From assembly GCA_963662985.1 (NCBI GenBank), contig OY760067.1, positions 1,116,001 to 1,180,000 of the forward strand: 64,000 nucleotides of DNA, written 5' to 3'. This document shows, one piece after another, positions 52,887 to 61,727 of the stretch (position 1 is its first letter; every line of letters starts with the position of its first letter). The stretch is from G963662985 sp963662985 (GTDB lineage Bacteria; Chloroflexota; Anaerolineae; Anaerolineales; UBA11579). The translations under genes were made by a program, and so were the position numbers. The notes under the pieces are model-generated. The model was not told the origin of the DNA. It searched no databases and saw only the letters and a program-made list of their open reading frames with translations.

Positions 52887-53378
52887 ATGAACACAAATAA
52901 AAAAGCAACAAAAGGCGTTGTTGTTGGCATTGAATATATATTAACTATCGATGGTGAAATAATTGATGAAACACAAGGTGAAAGTCTTGAATATCTTCAT
53001 GGCTATGCTAACATCATTTCCGGACTTGAAAAAGAAATTGAAGGACTAAATATTGGTGATAACAAAAAAGTTTCAATTCCTCCTCAAGATGCCTATGGTG
53101 AATATGATGAAACTCAACTTGTTGAAATTCCTCGTTCAGAATTTCCAGAAGACATTCCTTTTGTTCCTGGGTTAGATATTGAAATGACAAGTGTTGAAGG
53201 TGAAATCTTAATTGGTACAATTGAAGAAGTTCTCAAAGACAATGTTCTCGTCAATTTCAATCATCCACTTGCTGGTGAAACGTTAGATTTTGATGTTACA
53301 GTTGTTACAATTCGTGATGCCACACAAGAAGAATTAGAACACGGTCACGTTCATCAAGATCATGATCATCATCACTAA
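52887..53378 (+). CDS. slyD: SlyD-like FKBP peptidyl-prolyl isomerase
   Basis: This 163-residue protein: VVVGIEYILTIDGEIIDET is the FKBP start, LEYLHGYANIISGLEKEIEGL and VSIPPQDAYGEYDETQL are SlyD signatures, followed by the IF domain, and the C-terminal HGHVHQDHDHHH is a metal-binding tail. It is a cytosolic folding helper or metallochaperone. Start at ATG after GGAG, not the upstream in-frame codon. Confidence 0.9.
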   Translation: MNTNKKATKGVVVGIEYILTIDGEIIDETQGESLEYLHGYANIISGLEKEIEGLNIGDNKKVSIPPQDAYGEYDETQLVEIPRSEFPEDIPFVPGLDIEMTSVEGEILIGTIEEVLKDNVLVNFNHPLAGETLDFDVTVVTIRDATQEELEHGHVHQDHDHHH

Positions 53379-53436
53379 GAAATACATCCTTCTCTCTGGT
53401 AGAATAAAACCAGAAAAAAATTTTAGGAATATTATT

Positions 53437-54744
53437 ATGAAAAAAAATAGTTTAAGAATCAGTTTTATCTTTATCGCAACATTAACATTGCTTCTAAGTG
53501 CATGTCAACCAAATGCCTTAGGTGTTGAAGATGCCACAACACCAACAGTAGAAGCTACAGAAGCAAGTGGTTTTGTTGAATTATCAGATCTATCAAGCGA
53601 TTCTCAAGAACAAGAATTCACCTGTGCTGCAGTTGCAAAACAAGGAGAACATCCTAGTTATGCACTTGAAGGCGATCATGTTCTTTCAGTAGAAGATCCT
53701 GCTATCACCCTTATTCTTTATAGCGATTTTGCATGTGATATGTGTAATAGCTTGTATCAAATAACACAAGCCATCTTATTAAATTACCCAGGTGATATCG
53801 AATTTATCTATCGTTACTTCCCATTACCAGATATGGAAAATCAAGAAGAACTAACCGCTGCAGATCCAAAATCATTGATTGCAATCCAAGCTTCTGAAGC
53901 AGCATCAAATCAAGGTTATTTCTGGGAAATGTACGCTCTTCTTAATGATAATTATGAGACTTGGGCAGAATACGAGGAACAAGCCTTCACAGATTGGATT
54001 ATTTCTCAAGTAACTGGTATTGAAGAATTGGATGAAACTCAATTTGAAAAAGATATGTTCTCAGAAGATATTATTTCAATTGCGACATCATCCATGGAAA
54101 ATGCCATCAAAGATGGCGTTACATATATTCCATTCCTTGGCATTGATGATAGTGCCATCCCTGGCGACTACTACGAATACACTTCCCTTAATGAGAGTTT
54201 GGGACAAGTGATTGCTCTCACTCGCCTCGAAGACATCCAATACGATGAATGCCCAGAAATGACTATCGATACCAGTAAAGATTATTACGCAAAAGTCACT
54301 ACTGATATCGGCGAGTTCACAATTCACCTTTTTGATGATATAGCACCGTTCACAGTCAACAGCTTTATCTTCTTAGCAGAAAATAATTGGTATGATGACG
54401 TTTATTTCCATAGAATTGAACCAGGATTTGTTGCTCAAGTAGGCGATCCGACTGGAACTGGCATGGGAAATCCTGGGTATCTTTATAGCTTAGAAGTTAA
54501 TGATGATGTTACTTTTGATAGAGCAGGTCTAGTTGCAATGGCAAACTCAGGGCCTAATTCAAACGGTTCTCAATTTTTCATCACCTATGCAGAAGAGCCA
54601 CACCTCAATGGCAGCTATACAATTTTTGGTGAAGTAGTCGAAGGAATGGATGTAGTCGAAGCCCTTCAAGACACTGCTTTAGAAGATACCGAAAACACAT
54701 ACTACGCTATTTTTATTCGTGATATTGAGATCATCGAGAAATAA
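53437..54744 (+). CDS. DsbA-like thioredoxin fused to cyclophilin, lipoprotein
   Basis: This 435-residue lipoprotein (lipobox LLSAC, Cys23) has a thioredoxin-fold domain with CDMC at about 100-103 (YSDFACDMCNSL, DsbA-like) and inserted helices. From about residue 285 it has a cyclophilin with FHRIEPGFVAQ, NGSQFFI and HLNGSYTIFGEV that keeps Arg, Phe and Gln of the active site. It would combine disulfide exchange with prolyl isomerisation outside the cell membrane. TGGTAGAAT lies about 25 bases upstream. The DedA gene is 9 bases on. Confidence 0.87.
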   Translation: MKKNSLRISFIFIATLTLLLSACQPNALGVEDATTPTVEATEASGFVELSDLSSDSQEQEFTCAAVAKQGEHPSYALEGDHVLSVEDPAITLILYSDFACDMCNSLYQITQAILLNYPGDIEFIYRYFPLPDMENQEELTAADPKSLIAIQASEAASNQGYFWEMYALLNDNYETWAEYEEQAFTDWIISQVTGIEELDETQFEKDMFSEDIISIATSSMENAIKDGVTYIPFLGIDDSAIPGDYYEYTSLNESLGQVIALTRLEDIQYDECPEMTIDTSKDYYAKVTTDIGEFTIHLFDDIAPFTVNSFIFLAENNWYDDVYFHRIEPGFVAQVGDPTGTGMGNPGYLYSLEVNDDVTFDRAGLVAMANSGPNSNGSQFFITYAEEPHLNGSYTIFGEVVEGMDVVEALQDTALEDTENTYYAIFIRDIEIIEK

Positions 54745-54753
54745 GAGGAATAA

Positions 54754-55398
54754 ATGGGCTTAGCACAATTACTAGACCTGATCAAAACTTGGGCAGAAGG
54801 TATCATCACTCAAATGGGCTATCTCGGACTTTCGCTCGTTATGTTCCTTGAAAATGTATTTCCTCCCATCCCCTCTGAAGTTGTCCTCCCCTTAGCAGGA
54901 AATCTCACCAACACTGGTGAATTCTCATTGTTTGGTGTAGTTTTCTGGGGAATGATAGGCTCCTTACTTGGTGCATATTTATTTTACGGTTTAGGTATTC
55001 TTTTTAACGAAGATAAGATTCGTCGTTTTGTAGAAAAATACGGCAAATGGGCAATGATTACCGTAGAAGACTTTGACAAAGCTATTGAGTTTTTCGACAA
55101 ATATGGTCCTTTCACAATCTTCTTTGGTCGCATGGTTCCGATCGTACGTAGCCTTATCTCCATTCCAGCTGGTATGCACCGTATGAAAATAATTCCTTTC
55201 ACACTATATACCATTGTTGGCACATCTTTATGGAATGTAGTTCTCGCAGTAGCGGGGAAATTACTCGGGCCACAATGGCCAAAAGTGATTGAATGGATCG
55301 ATGTTTATCAAAATATCGTGATAGTATTGATTCTCATCCTTGTTGTTTGGTTTGCTTTTACAAGAATAAAACGAATTATTCAACAAAACAAAAAATAA
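54754..55398 (+). CDS. DedA family membrane protein
   Basis: This is a 214-residue protein. FLENVFPPIPSEVVLPLAGNL and FGRMVPIVRSLISIPAGMHRM are DedA (SNARE-associated, PF09335) signatures with the conserved Glu and Arg residues. It has four or five membrane helices. DedA proteins are lipid transporters or flippases for undecaprenyl phosphate or phospholipids. It is cotranscribed with the DsbA-cyclophilin gene. Confidence 0.9.
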   Translation: MGLAQLLDLIKTWAEGIITQMGYLGLSLVMFLENVFPPIPSEVVLPLAGNLTNTGEFSLFGVVFWGMIGSLLGAYLFYGLGILFNEDKIRRFVEKYGKWAMITVEDFDKAIEFFDKYGPFTIFFGRMVPIVRSLISIPAGMHRMKIIPFTLYTIVGTSLWNVVLAVAGKLLGPQWPKVIEWIDVYQNIVIVLILILVVWFAFTRIKRIIQQNKK

Positions 55399-55404
55399 CC
55401 CTTA

Positions 55405-55430
55405 AAGGCTTGTTCATCTGGACAAGCCTT
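55405..55430 (+). terminator. Terminator after the DedA gene
   Basis: Stem AAGGCTTGT / ACAAGCCTT with an 8-base loop and a T-rich tail. Confidence 0.85.
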
Positions 55431-55455
55431 TTTCTTTTAAATTTAACTTCTGCGA

Positions 55456-55461
55456 TATAAT
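55456..55461 (+). promoter_or_regulatory. -10 box of the HXXEE gene
   Basis: TATAAT ends six bases before the start codon, so transcription should begin at or next to the ATG. No clear -35 box; the expected place overlaps the DedA terminator tail. Confidence 0.55.
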
Positions 55462-55467
55462 CAAAAA

Positions 55468-55944
55468 ATGGAAGTTTTTCTAATTCTAGCCCCTATTTTT
55501 TTTACAATTCACAACATTGAAGAAGCCCTCTGGCTTACAAAATGGTCTCAATTGCATTCCCCCTTAAAAAATAAACAAACTCAAAAACAATTTATTTTCT
55601 CAGTCTCCATCATCACATTAATTGGTTGGGGCTTTTATATACTATCTGTTTTTTTCCCTTCTAAAAACACAACCTATCTTTTTTATGCATTTCTCGCAGT
55701 TATGATTATAAATTCCATATTTCCTCATTTGGCGCTCTCCATTAGGACTAAAACTTATATGCCCGGTTTAGGAACAGCAATTTTATTACTTATTCCTACA
55801 TACAGTTTTATGATTTTAAATGCAATAAAAAATGACACTATAATAGTGCCATCTCTTTTGATTTATTTGGTCATTGTAGGAATTTCATTACTTTTATTAC
55901 TATTTATCTTAGATCATCTCTCAAGAATATTTTTTAATAACTAG
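55468..55944 (+). CDS. HXXEE domain membrane protein
   Basis: This 158-residue protein has five predicted helices. FTIHNIEEALWL carries the HxxEE motif of PF13787. Function of the family is not known. No ribosome site precedes the ATG, but a TATAAT does, so it is probably leaderless. It meets the minus-strand DUF3048 gene with one base between stop codons. Confidence 0.82.
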   Translation: MEVFLILAPIFFTIHNIEEALWLTKWSQLHSPLKNKQTQKQFIFSVSIITLIGWGFYILSVFFPSKNTTYLFYAFLAVMIINSIFPHLALSIRTKTYMPGLGTAILLLIPTYSFMILNAIKNDTIIVPSLLIYLVIVGISLLLLLFILDHLSRIFFNN

Positions 55945-55945
55945 C

Positions 55946-57253
55946 TTATTTAGTGGGTGTTACTGTCATAGTTGGCATCACACTTGGTGTTGCTGTAGCC
56001 CTTGCATCAGGTCGAATTTCATCATCCAAAGTTTCTGGCATATAAAATTGATAATGCCAATGAATTCCATCAATCACTGCCAGATCAGTATTAGTATTCA
56101 CAATCTCAAAAAAAGTATTCCCAACTTTAAAAGGATATGGTTGCCCATCCAAAGTAGTTATTCGCATCATACTCGCATCTTCTGCGCGAGTCCATTTAAC
56201 AGGCACCGCCATTCCATTTCGATAAGCGTACCCATTTCCTTCACCATATAGATCAATAATCATAGATTCTGCTTCTGGTTGTTTTGCAAAATATTCATAT
56301 TCAACAAACAAAACTACAACATTATCAGCTGTTACAGGTTCATCTGTTAAATCATCCATTAATTGTTCATATTTGAAAGAATTTGTTTCAAAATCATATT
56401 CATCAATTTCTTCTAAACGATAAAATTTTTCTTCTTCAATATGATAGTCCCATCTTACAGAAGATGCCCCTGAATATGTTACTGTAATACCAAAGGCAAC
56501 ATTTCCTTCAACAGGCACATCTGAAAAATACATTCCGCTTAGGTCTGGTTTATGATTCACAATATAACGTCGATCCATATCCGCAGTAAGTGCTTTTGTG
56601 TTCACATGCACACTGTTATACCAAACCTTCTCTGGATCCCGACAAAAGACGATAAATCTCCCGTCATTGCACTTATTCTGTGCTTCATTAGAATTTTCCA
56701 AAATCAAACTCTTCTGAAAATAAGGCTCCATAGAATAAAAATATTCCAGAACTCGCGCATCAGCACGTCCAAATACCAATAGTGCATCATACATACGAAC
56801 AATGTGTTCATCAAAAAAACGTCCAGAACGCACCGGACCCACTAACTCCCCGTTATTTCCATAAAAGATAGCCACAAATCGTGTTTTTCCCATTTCCGTG
56901 TAATAATGGTAAACTACATCTGCACTCATCAATCCTCTTTGAGGTCGTGTATAACGTGGGAAATTGGTTATTTTCACTGCAATAGGCCGTCGATCCATAA
57001 TATCTGGATTCTCAAAATATTCTCCTGTTAGTGGGTTGATATTCGGATCATATTCATCAGGCCCTTGTCCTACCATCGTTGGTGCTATGCTAAACAGCGG
57101 AATTACGTCATTCAGAATTTGAGTTGGCTGCAATGTTCCTTGAATCAATCCATTTGAAGTTGCATAATTCGTTTGGATGTCAAAAAAAATAAAACTAAAA
57201 AATAAAACCAACATCATCCCAATGATCGCAAAAACTTTTTGTCTCTTTTTCAT
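55946..57253 (-). CDS. DUF3048 domain exported protein (copy 2)
   Basis: This 435-residue protein has an N-terminal helix (VFAIIGMMLVLFFSFIFF), then the DUF3048 pattern: NPLTGEYFENPDIMDRRPIAVKITNFP, RPQRGLMSADVVYHYYTEMG, LVGPVRSGR and FGRADARVLEYFY. Family members (YerB type) are secreted or lipid-anchored and of unknown function. It has the same length and order of motifs as the upstream copy but no lipobox. The two are two bases apart and probably cotranscribed. A start at the first Met is assumed. Confidence 0.87.
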   Translation of the reverse strand: MKKRQKVFAIIGMMLVLFFSFIFFDIQTNYATSNGLIQGTLQPTQILNDVIPLFSIAPTMVGQGPDEYDPNINPLTGEYFENPDIMDRRPIAVKITNFPRYTRPQRGLMSADVVYHYYTEMGKTRFVAIFYGNNGELVGPVRSGRFFDEHIVRMYDALLVFGRADARVLEYFYSMEPYFQKSLILENSNEAQNKCNDGRFIVFCRDPEKVWYNSVHVNTKALTADMDRRYIVNHKPDLSGMYFSDVPVEGNVAFGITVTYSGASSVRWDYHIEEEKFYRLEEIDEYDFETNSFKYEQLMDDLTDEPVTADNVVVLFVEYEYFAKQPEAESMIIDLYGEGNGYAYRNGMAVPVKWTRAEDASMMRITTLDGQPYPFKVGNTFFEIVNTNTDLAVIDGIHWHYQFYMPETLDDEIRPDARATATPSVMPTMTVTPTK

Positions 57254-57255
57254 AC

Positions 57256-58563
57256 CTATTCACTTGGCCATTCCCAAAGTATTTCTTCACTTGGTGGTGT
57301 CATTTCAAAAGTTACTCGCCAAGAATTTATATCTTTTTTAATTTCAGATTCAGTGGACATAATCTCAAACCATGTTTTTCCCGGTTTAAACGGATACGGA
57401 CTACCATCGTCAAAAGTAATTTGCATCATTTCAGCAGAATCTTCCCAAATCCATTTCACAGCATATATCTCACCATCCCGCAAAGCAAACCCATCTCCAA
57501 TTCCAGAGAAATTCATATCAACAATTTCCGAGGGAGGAGTGGTCGCATTTCCCGGTTTATAAAAACGATGAAAATGTTCAATAAATAAAACAACCACATT
57601 TTCAGTTCTGATCTCATCACCAGTCAATCGATCTGTTAAAACAGCATATTCTTCTGGATATTCGCCAATTGCCTCACTCTGATCTTGATATCTTAAATAA
57701 TTTCCACTTCTTTCATCATAATCCCAATAAGAATATGCTGAATAGGAGTAGTATAAATACAATCGTTGTAAATCTATACCATCGATTGGTATCCCAAAAG
57801 AAAACGCCATCCCATCCAAAACAGGTTTTTCATCATCCGCACCATAACCCGCATTAAATTCAGCCACTTCTGCTGTGTCCCCCAATAAATAATTTAAAGT
57901 CTCAGGTTCATATCGACACACAGGATTAGGTGGACATTTACCATCCATTGGATATCCGTAGCGAGGAGCAGCATCCAAACTCTCAAAATAATTAATAATA
58001 TGCGTATCAGCTCTTGCAAACAAAAACTGGGTCTCATAATTTTCAACCAAAAAACGATCAAACATTCTCCCAGATCGAATTGGTCCCACTAATTCTGCAT
58101 CATTTCCATAAAAAATTGCATGGAATCGTGGCAAACTATTATTATGGTAGAACTCATAAACTATATCAGCCAAAGATAACCCCCATTGTGGACGATTAGA
58201 TCTTGGATAATTATTGATCTTAACTGCCACAGGTCGACGGTCTAATTTAGAAGGATCCGTAACTTTTAATCCTGTCAAAGGATTCATTCCATCTTCAAAA
58301 TCACTTAGCCCATAATATTCAACACCCTTTGAAATAGTGCTTTCATTAGAAGATAAATCTGTTGAATCACTAGAAGTTGGCGTTAATATTCCTGTTTCTA
58401 CAGAATTAATTTCCGTAGGAATGGCGTCAATTGTAGCATCGGCAATCGCTAATGCAGTAGCTTGTATTGAAAGATCTTGAGGAGAGGTCGTTTCACCTAA
58501 ACAACTGGTCAAAGAAAAGATTAAAAATAAGAGCAATAAAAATAATACAGGTTTTAGTTTCAT
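57256..58563 (-). CDS. DUF3048 lipoprotein (copy 1)
   Basis: This 435-residue lipoprotein (FSLTSC, Cys21) has MNPLTGLKVTDPSKLDRRPVAVKIN, RPQWGLSLADIVYEFYHNN, LVGPIRSGRMFDRFL and FARADTHIINYFE, then a second conserved region ending YPFKPGKTWFEIM. It is a paralogue of the gene next door. A promoter with good boxes starts transcription within a few bases of the ATG. Confidence 0.88.
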   Translation of the reverse strand: MKLKPVLFLLLLFLIFSLTSCLGETTSPQDLSIQATALAIADATIDAIPTEINSVETGILTPTSSDSTDLSSNESTISKGVEYYGLSDFEDGMNPLTGLKVTDPSKLDRRPVAVKINNYPRSNRPQWGLSLADIVYEFYHNNSLPRFHAIFYGNDAELVGPIRSGRMFDRFLVENYETQFLFARADTHIINYFESLDAAPRYGYPMDGKCPPNPVCRYEPETLNYLLGDTAEVAEFNAGYGADDEKPVLDGMAFSFGIPIDGIDLQRLYLYYSYSAYSYWDYDERSGNYLRYQDQSEAIGEYPEEYAVLTDRLTGDEIRTENVVVLFIEHFHRFYKPGNATTPPSEIVDMNFSGIGDGFALRDGEIYAVKWIWEDSAEMMQITFDDGSPYPFKPGKTWFEIMSTESEIKKDINSWRVTFEMTPPSEEILWEWPSE

Positions 58564-58572
58564 ATATAGTAC

Positions 58573-58601
58573 ACTATAATTCAGCTAACCAACATCGTCA
58601 A
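58573..58601 (-). promoter_or_regulatory. Promoter of the DUF3048 pair
   Basis: Minus strand: TTGACG, exactly 17 bases, TATAGT. The expected start is 2-3 bases before the ATG, so the message has almost no leader. A plus-strand TATAAT (58575-58580) overlaps it and may serve the gene to the right. Confidence 0.7.
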
Positions 58602-58643
58602 ACGGTTTTTATCACTTGTCAAATTAGCTCATCAAAGGATTCT

Positions 58644-59429
58644 ATGAAAAAGATCTTTTTTGCTTCACTTCTTTTAATTACCATTCTTACCATTTGGATA
58701 ATTGTTATCCCCGGCACATGGCGTGATCAACTCAATTCTGTTGGCTATGCTTTCTGTCATCGCATTCCATCACACAGCAATCACATTCATGAAAATGCCT
58801 TCAGTTTTTGCGCCCGTTGTTACGGTATGTATTTTGGCGCTTTAATTGGCTTTATCTACCTCTTTATAATAAGCAATAAACGTGCCGAATTACCAAAATG
58901 GTACACCTATATCCCCATAGTAATTTTTTTCTTATTATTTGCTATAGATGGATTAAATTCCATGTTAACAACTTTCCTTGGTTTTTCTGTTATTTACCAG
59001 ACCACAAATATCACTCGCCAAATAACAGGGCTTGGCATTGGCATGAGCATGAGCATCTTCCTTACCTACGCACTAAATGCTTCCATCTGGGCCAAAGAAA
59101 AGGCAGATGCCATACCTATGATCAATTCATTCAAAGAGCTTATCTTTCTCCTACTCTTCATTTCAGTTGGTTTTGCAACATTTTTTATCCCTAACACATA
59201 TCTCCAAGAGTTCCTCAACATTGCTTCCGTATTCGGATTTATTCTTACTTTATCTTCAATCATTTTAGTTCTCGTTACCATCATCTTCAAAAAAGAAAAT
59301 TCTTTTGAAACCAATCAATCCCTTATTCCGTATATAATGTTAAGTGTAAGCATTTCCATTTTTATCATACTAAGCTTTGATTTAGCACGGTTTTGGCTCA
59401 CACACACATGGCAAGGTTTCAATATCTAA
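58644..59429 (+). CDS. DUF2085 membrane protein
   Basis: This 261-residue protein has seven or so helices. GYAFCHRIPSHSNH, then SFCARCYGMYFG, gives the conserved Cys/His set (C38, C56, C59) of DUF2085, probably a metal site at the membrane surface. AAAGGA lies four bases before ATG; the longer upstream frame is rejected because it overlaps the divergent promoter. Function unknown. Confidence 0.85.
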   Translation: MKKIFFASLLLITILTIWIIVIPGTWRDQLNSVGYAFCHRIPSHSNHIHENAFSFCARCYGMYFGALIGFIYLFIISNKRAELPKWYTYIPIVIFFLLFAIDGLNSMLTTFLGFSVIYQTTNITRQITGLGIGMSMSIFLTYALNASIWAKEKADAIPMINSFKELIFLLLFISVGFATFFIPNTYLQEFLNIASVFGFILTLSSIILVLVTIIFKKENSFETNQSLIPYIMLSVSISIFIILSFDLARFWLTHTWQGFNI

Positions 59430-59441
59430 TAGGAGGATACA

Positions 59442-60032
59442 TTGGAAGTTTTTGCAAACATTTTTTCAGCATTTGGTCTCTCAGCAAGCGCTGGGATGAA
59501 TGCTTATATTCCTCTGCTCGTAGTAGCACTCACCGGGAAATTTTTTCCAGACACACTAACCTTAGCAGAACCTTGGAACGTTCTCACAAGTTGGGTTGTC
59601 ATCGCTGTCTTAGTAGTCCTGTCCCTAGTAGAGTTTTTTGCAGACAAAATCCCTGCTGTAAATCACGTGAATGATGCTGTTCAAACATTCATTCGCCCCA
59701 CAGCCGGTGCAATTCTCTTCGCAGCCACAACAGGTGCTGCCTCAGATATCAACCCCATCCTCGCAGCCGTCGTTGGTTTGCTCACAGCTGGTGGTGTACA
59801 TGCCACCAAATCATTACTGGTTCGTCCTGCTGTTACAGCCACTACAGCCGGTACAGGCACTACTCCCATCAGTTTAGTAGAAGATTTTATTGCAGTCATT
59901 ATCTCTATCCTCTCTATGATTATTCCTGTAATTATTGCTGTGATTTTGATCATTGTAACGAGTATAATAGTCTTTGCCCTTTGGCGTAGAATTAAAAAGA
60001 AAATGCTCAAAGACAAACAAGCTTTGTATTAA
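59442..60032 (+). CDS. DUF4126 membrane protein
   Basis: This 196-residue protein with GLSASAGMNAYIPLLVVAL, LVEFFADKIPAVNHVNDAVQTFIRP and several helices matches DUF4126. The start codon is TTG after AGGAGG. Function of the family is unknown. It lies 12 bases after the DUF2085 gene, likely in one operon. Confidence 0.85.
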   Translation: MEVFANIFSAFGLSASAGMNAYIPLLVVALTGKFFPDTLTLAEPWNVLTSWVVIAVLVVLSLVEFFADKIPAVNHVNDAVQTFIRPTAGAILFAATTGAASDINPILAAVVGLLTAGGVHATKSLLVRPAVTATTAGTGTTPISLVEDFIAVIISILSMIIPVIIAVILIIVTSIIVFALWRRIKKKMLKDKQALY

Positions 60033-60054
60033 TTCTTAATGTGAAGGAAAAAGT

Positions 60055-60180
60055 ATGAATAAAACAGCCGTAATTATTATTATCGTCGTAGCAATATTAT
60101 TGCTTTGTTGTTGTGCCGTAGCTGTAAGTGGTTACTTCTGGTGGGGTGATCTCCTCCTTGAAAACCTCGGCTACTACTAA
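60055..60180 (+). CDS. Small Cys-rich membrane protein, 41 residues
   Basis: The 42-codon frame starts six bases after AAGGA and encodes MNKTAVIIIIVVAILLLCCC, then AVAVSGYFWWGDLLLENLGYY. It is one membrane helix with three consecutive Cys and an aromatic outer tail. It is preceded closely by the DUF4126 gene and followed by a terminator. The CCC helix resembles the anchors of the metalloprotease and the partial gene at the left edge. Function unknown. Confidence 0.65.
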   Translation: MNKTAVIIIIVVAILLLCCCAVAVSGYFWWGDLLLENLGYY

Positions 60181-60186
60181 AAATAA

Positions 60187-60219
60187 AAAATCGCCTGAGT
60201 CATAAGCTCGGGCGATTTT
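60187..60219. terminator. Bidirectional terminator between convergent genes
   Basis: Stem AAAATCGCC-T-GAG / CTC-G-GGCGATTTT with a 7-base loop and A/T flanks on both sides. It overlaps the last codons of the DUF402 gene on the minus strand. Confidence 0.8.
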
Positions 60220-60673
60220 CTTTAAACAACTTAATCAAAAAAGCTAAAGTTTGCAAGATTTTTTCTTTCTCTTGTGCTTCCCATTTCATTTTTTCAAAAT
60301 CTTCCATATCAAGGATTACCATCCTACCATCTGGAAAAACCTGCAAATCCACCACCAGATCTTCCCAATAGACAGAATCAGCTTCTATTTTTGCAGGCCT
60401 AGAAATATTAATATACCAATATTTTAAATCTTCTGAATTCCCTCGATAAATCTCAAAAATGTTGAACCATTGTTCATTGAAATACTTTTCGATCATACGA
60501 TCACCAGTCATCGCATAAATCTCAGGATCTAAATTTAATTCATCATAATCATCAGGAGCAACAAATAATCCCTCTCCTAAAAGATAGTCTTCCGTGCGCT
60601 CAATTACTTCTATATCCCAAGTAATATATTTATTTTTTTCAAGATTATTCTTAGTAACTTTCATTTTTTCCAT
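60200..60673 (-). CDS. DUF402 domain protein
   Basis: This 157-residue protein: YITWDIEVIERTEDYLLGEGLF, WFNIFEIYR, KYWYINISRPAKIEADSVYWEDLVVDLQVFPDG and ILDMEDFE match the DUF402 (FomD/Ntdp) barrel with conserved Asp residues that bind metal. Relatives hydrolyse nucleoside phosphates. It overlaps the end of the thiamine-type ATPase gene by about 20 bases and is the last gene of that minus-strand operon. Confidence 0.8.
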   Translation of the reverse strand: MEKMKVTKNNLEKNKYITWDIEVIERTEDYLLGEGLFVAPDDYDELNLDPEIYAMTGDRMIEKYFNEQWFNIFEIYRGNSEDLKYWYINISRPAKIEADSVYWEDLVVDLQVFPDGRMVILDMEDFEKMKWEAQEKEKILQTLAFLIKLFKENRPSL

Positions 60674-61715
60674 CAAAAATCACCATTGCCTTTCTATCTA
60701 ACATCCAAATGTTCACTAAATTGCCAATCTCATAAGGATTCAAAGCCAACGGTTCTTCAACAATCACAAAATCATCCTTGATTGCAATTTTAAGCCTCAT
60801 CATCTTACCATTAAAATCAATTGTAATAATTTTTCCTTCACCGACATAAAGACCATTATTTTGATCCTTTGGAGCATTCAATGTTAGATGGTGAGATTTT
60901 AACAGCAATGAGACTTTTTCTCCATCTTTCTGATCACTCGATAAGTCTTTTTTCAAATCACCAATCCTTGTGCGAATAACATTTTCTGATGCTATAAAAA
61001 TCCCCTCATAAATATTCTCATATCCCAAAAACTCAGCTACAAAAACAGAGTTAGGAGTTTCCAACAATTCTAATGGAGTTCCATATTGCATTATTTTTCC
61101 ATGATTCATTACATAAACTTTATCTGCAATCTGAAAAGCCTCTCCTTGATCATGGGTTACCAAAATTACGGTCTGGTCTTTCAAAATAGTTTGCAATTCA
61201 ATCATCAAATTCTCTCTCAAAGTGCGATCCAAAGCCCCTAATGGCTCATCTAACAAAAGCAAGCGTGGAGCAGGAGCTAAACTTCTCGCCAAAGCCACAC
61301 GTTGTTGCTCGCCGCCTGAAAGCTGTTGGACAGATCGTTTCTCGAAACCACTCAATCCAACCAATTCCAACATTTCCTTGACTTTTAACGCTCTCTCAAA
61401 CTTCTCAATACCTTTCATTTCCAAACCAAAACTTATATTTTCTTCTACTGTCATATGCGGGAACAGTGCATATTCCTGAAACATCAAACCAAAATTACGC
61501 TCATAAGTCGGCATCTTCAAAAGATCTTCTTCATTCCATAAAATAGAACCTTCATCTGGGATCACAATTCCACAAATACAATTCAGTAAAGTTGACTTAC
61601 CACTTCCACTAGGTCCTAAAATAGCAACTCGTTCACCTTCACTCACAGAGATCGTCAACGAATCCAACACTTTTTTTCCATCAAATTCTTTTGAAACATC
61701 AACCACTTTTAACAT
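60651..61715 (-). CDS. ABC importer ATPase, thiamine/iron type
   Basis: This 354-residue protein: Walker A GPSGSGKST, LMFQEYALFPHMTVEENI (Q-loop), signature LSGGEQQRVAL, LLLLDEPLGALD and VTHDQGEAF. The C-terminal 120 residues (TOBE-like) follow. It belongs to the group with PotA, FbpC and ThiQ; ThiQ itself is usually shorter. With a ThiB-like binding protein and a double-length permease it most likely energises thiamine uptake. Start at ATG eight bases after AGAGG, not an upstream TTG. Confidence 0.82.
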   Translation of the reverse strand: MLKVVDVSKEFDGKKVLDSLTISVSEGERVAILGPSGSGKSTLLNCICGIVIPDEGSILWNEEDLLKMPTYERNFGLMFQEYALFPHMTVEENISFGLEMKGIEKFERALKVKEMLELVGLSGFEKRSVQQLSGGEQQRVALARSLAPAPRLLLLDEPLGALDRTLRENLMIELQTILKDQTVILVTHDQGEAFQIADKVYVMNHGKIMQYGTPLELLETPNSVFVAEFLGYENIYEGIFIASENVIRTRIGDLKKDLSSDQKDGEKVSLLLKSHHLTLNAPKDQNNGLYVGEGKIITIDFNGKMMRLKIAIKDDFVIVEEPLALNPYEIGNLVNIWMLDRKAMVIFDGKNESY

Positions 61716-61727
61716 ATACAAAACCTC

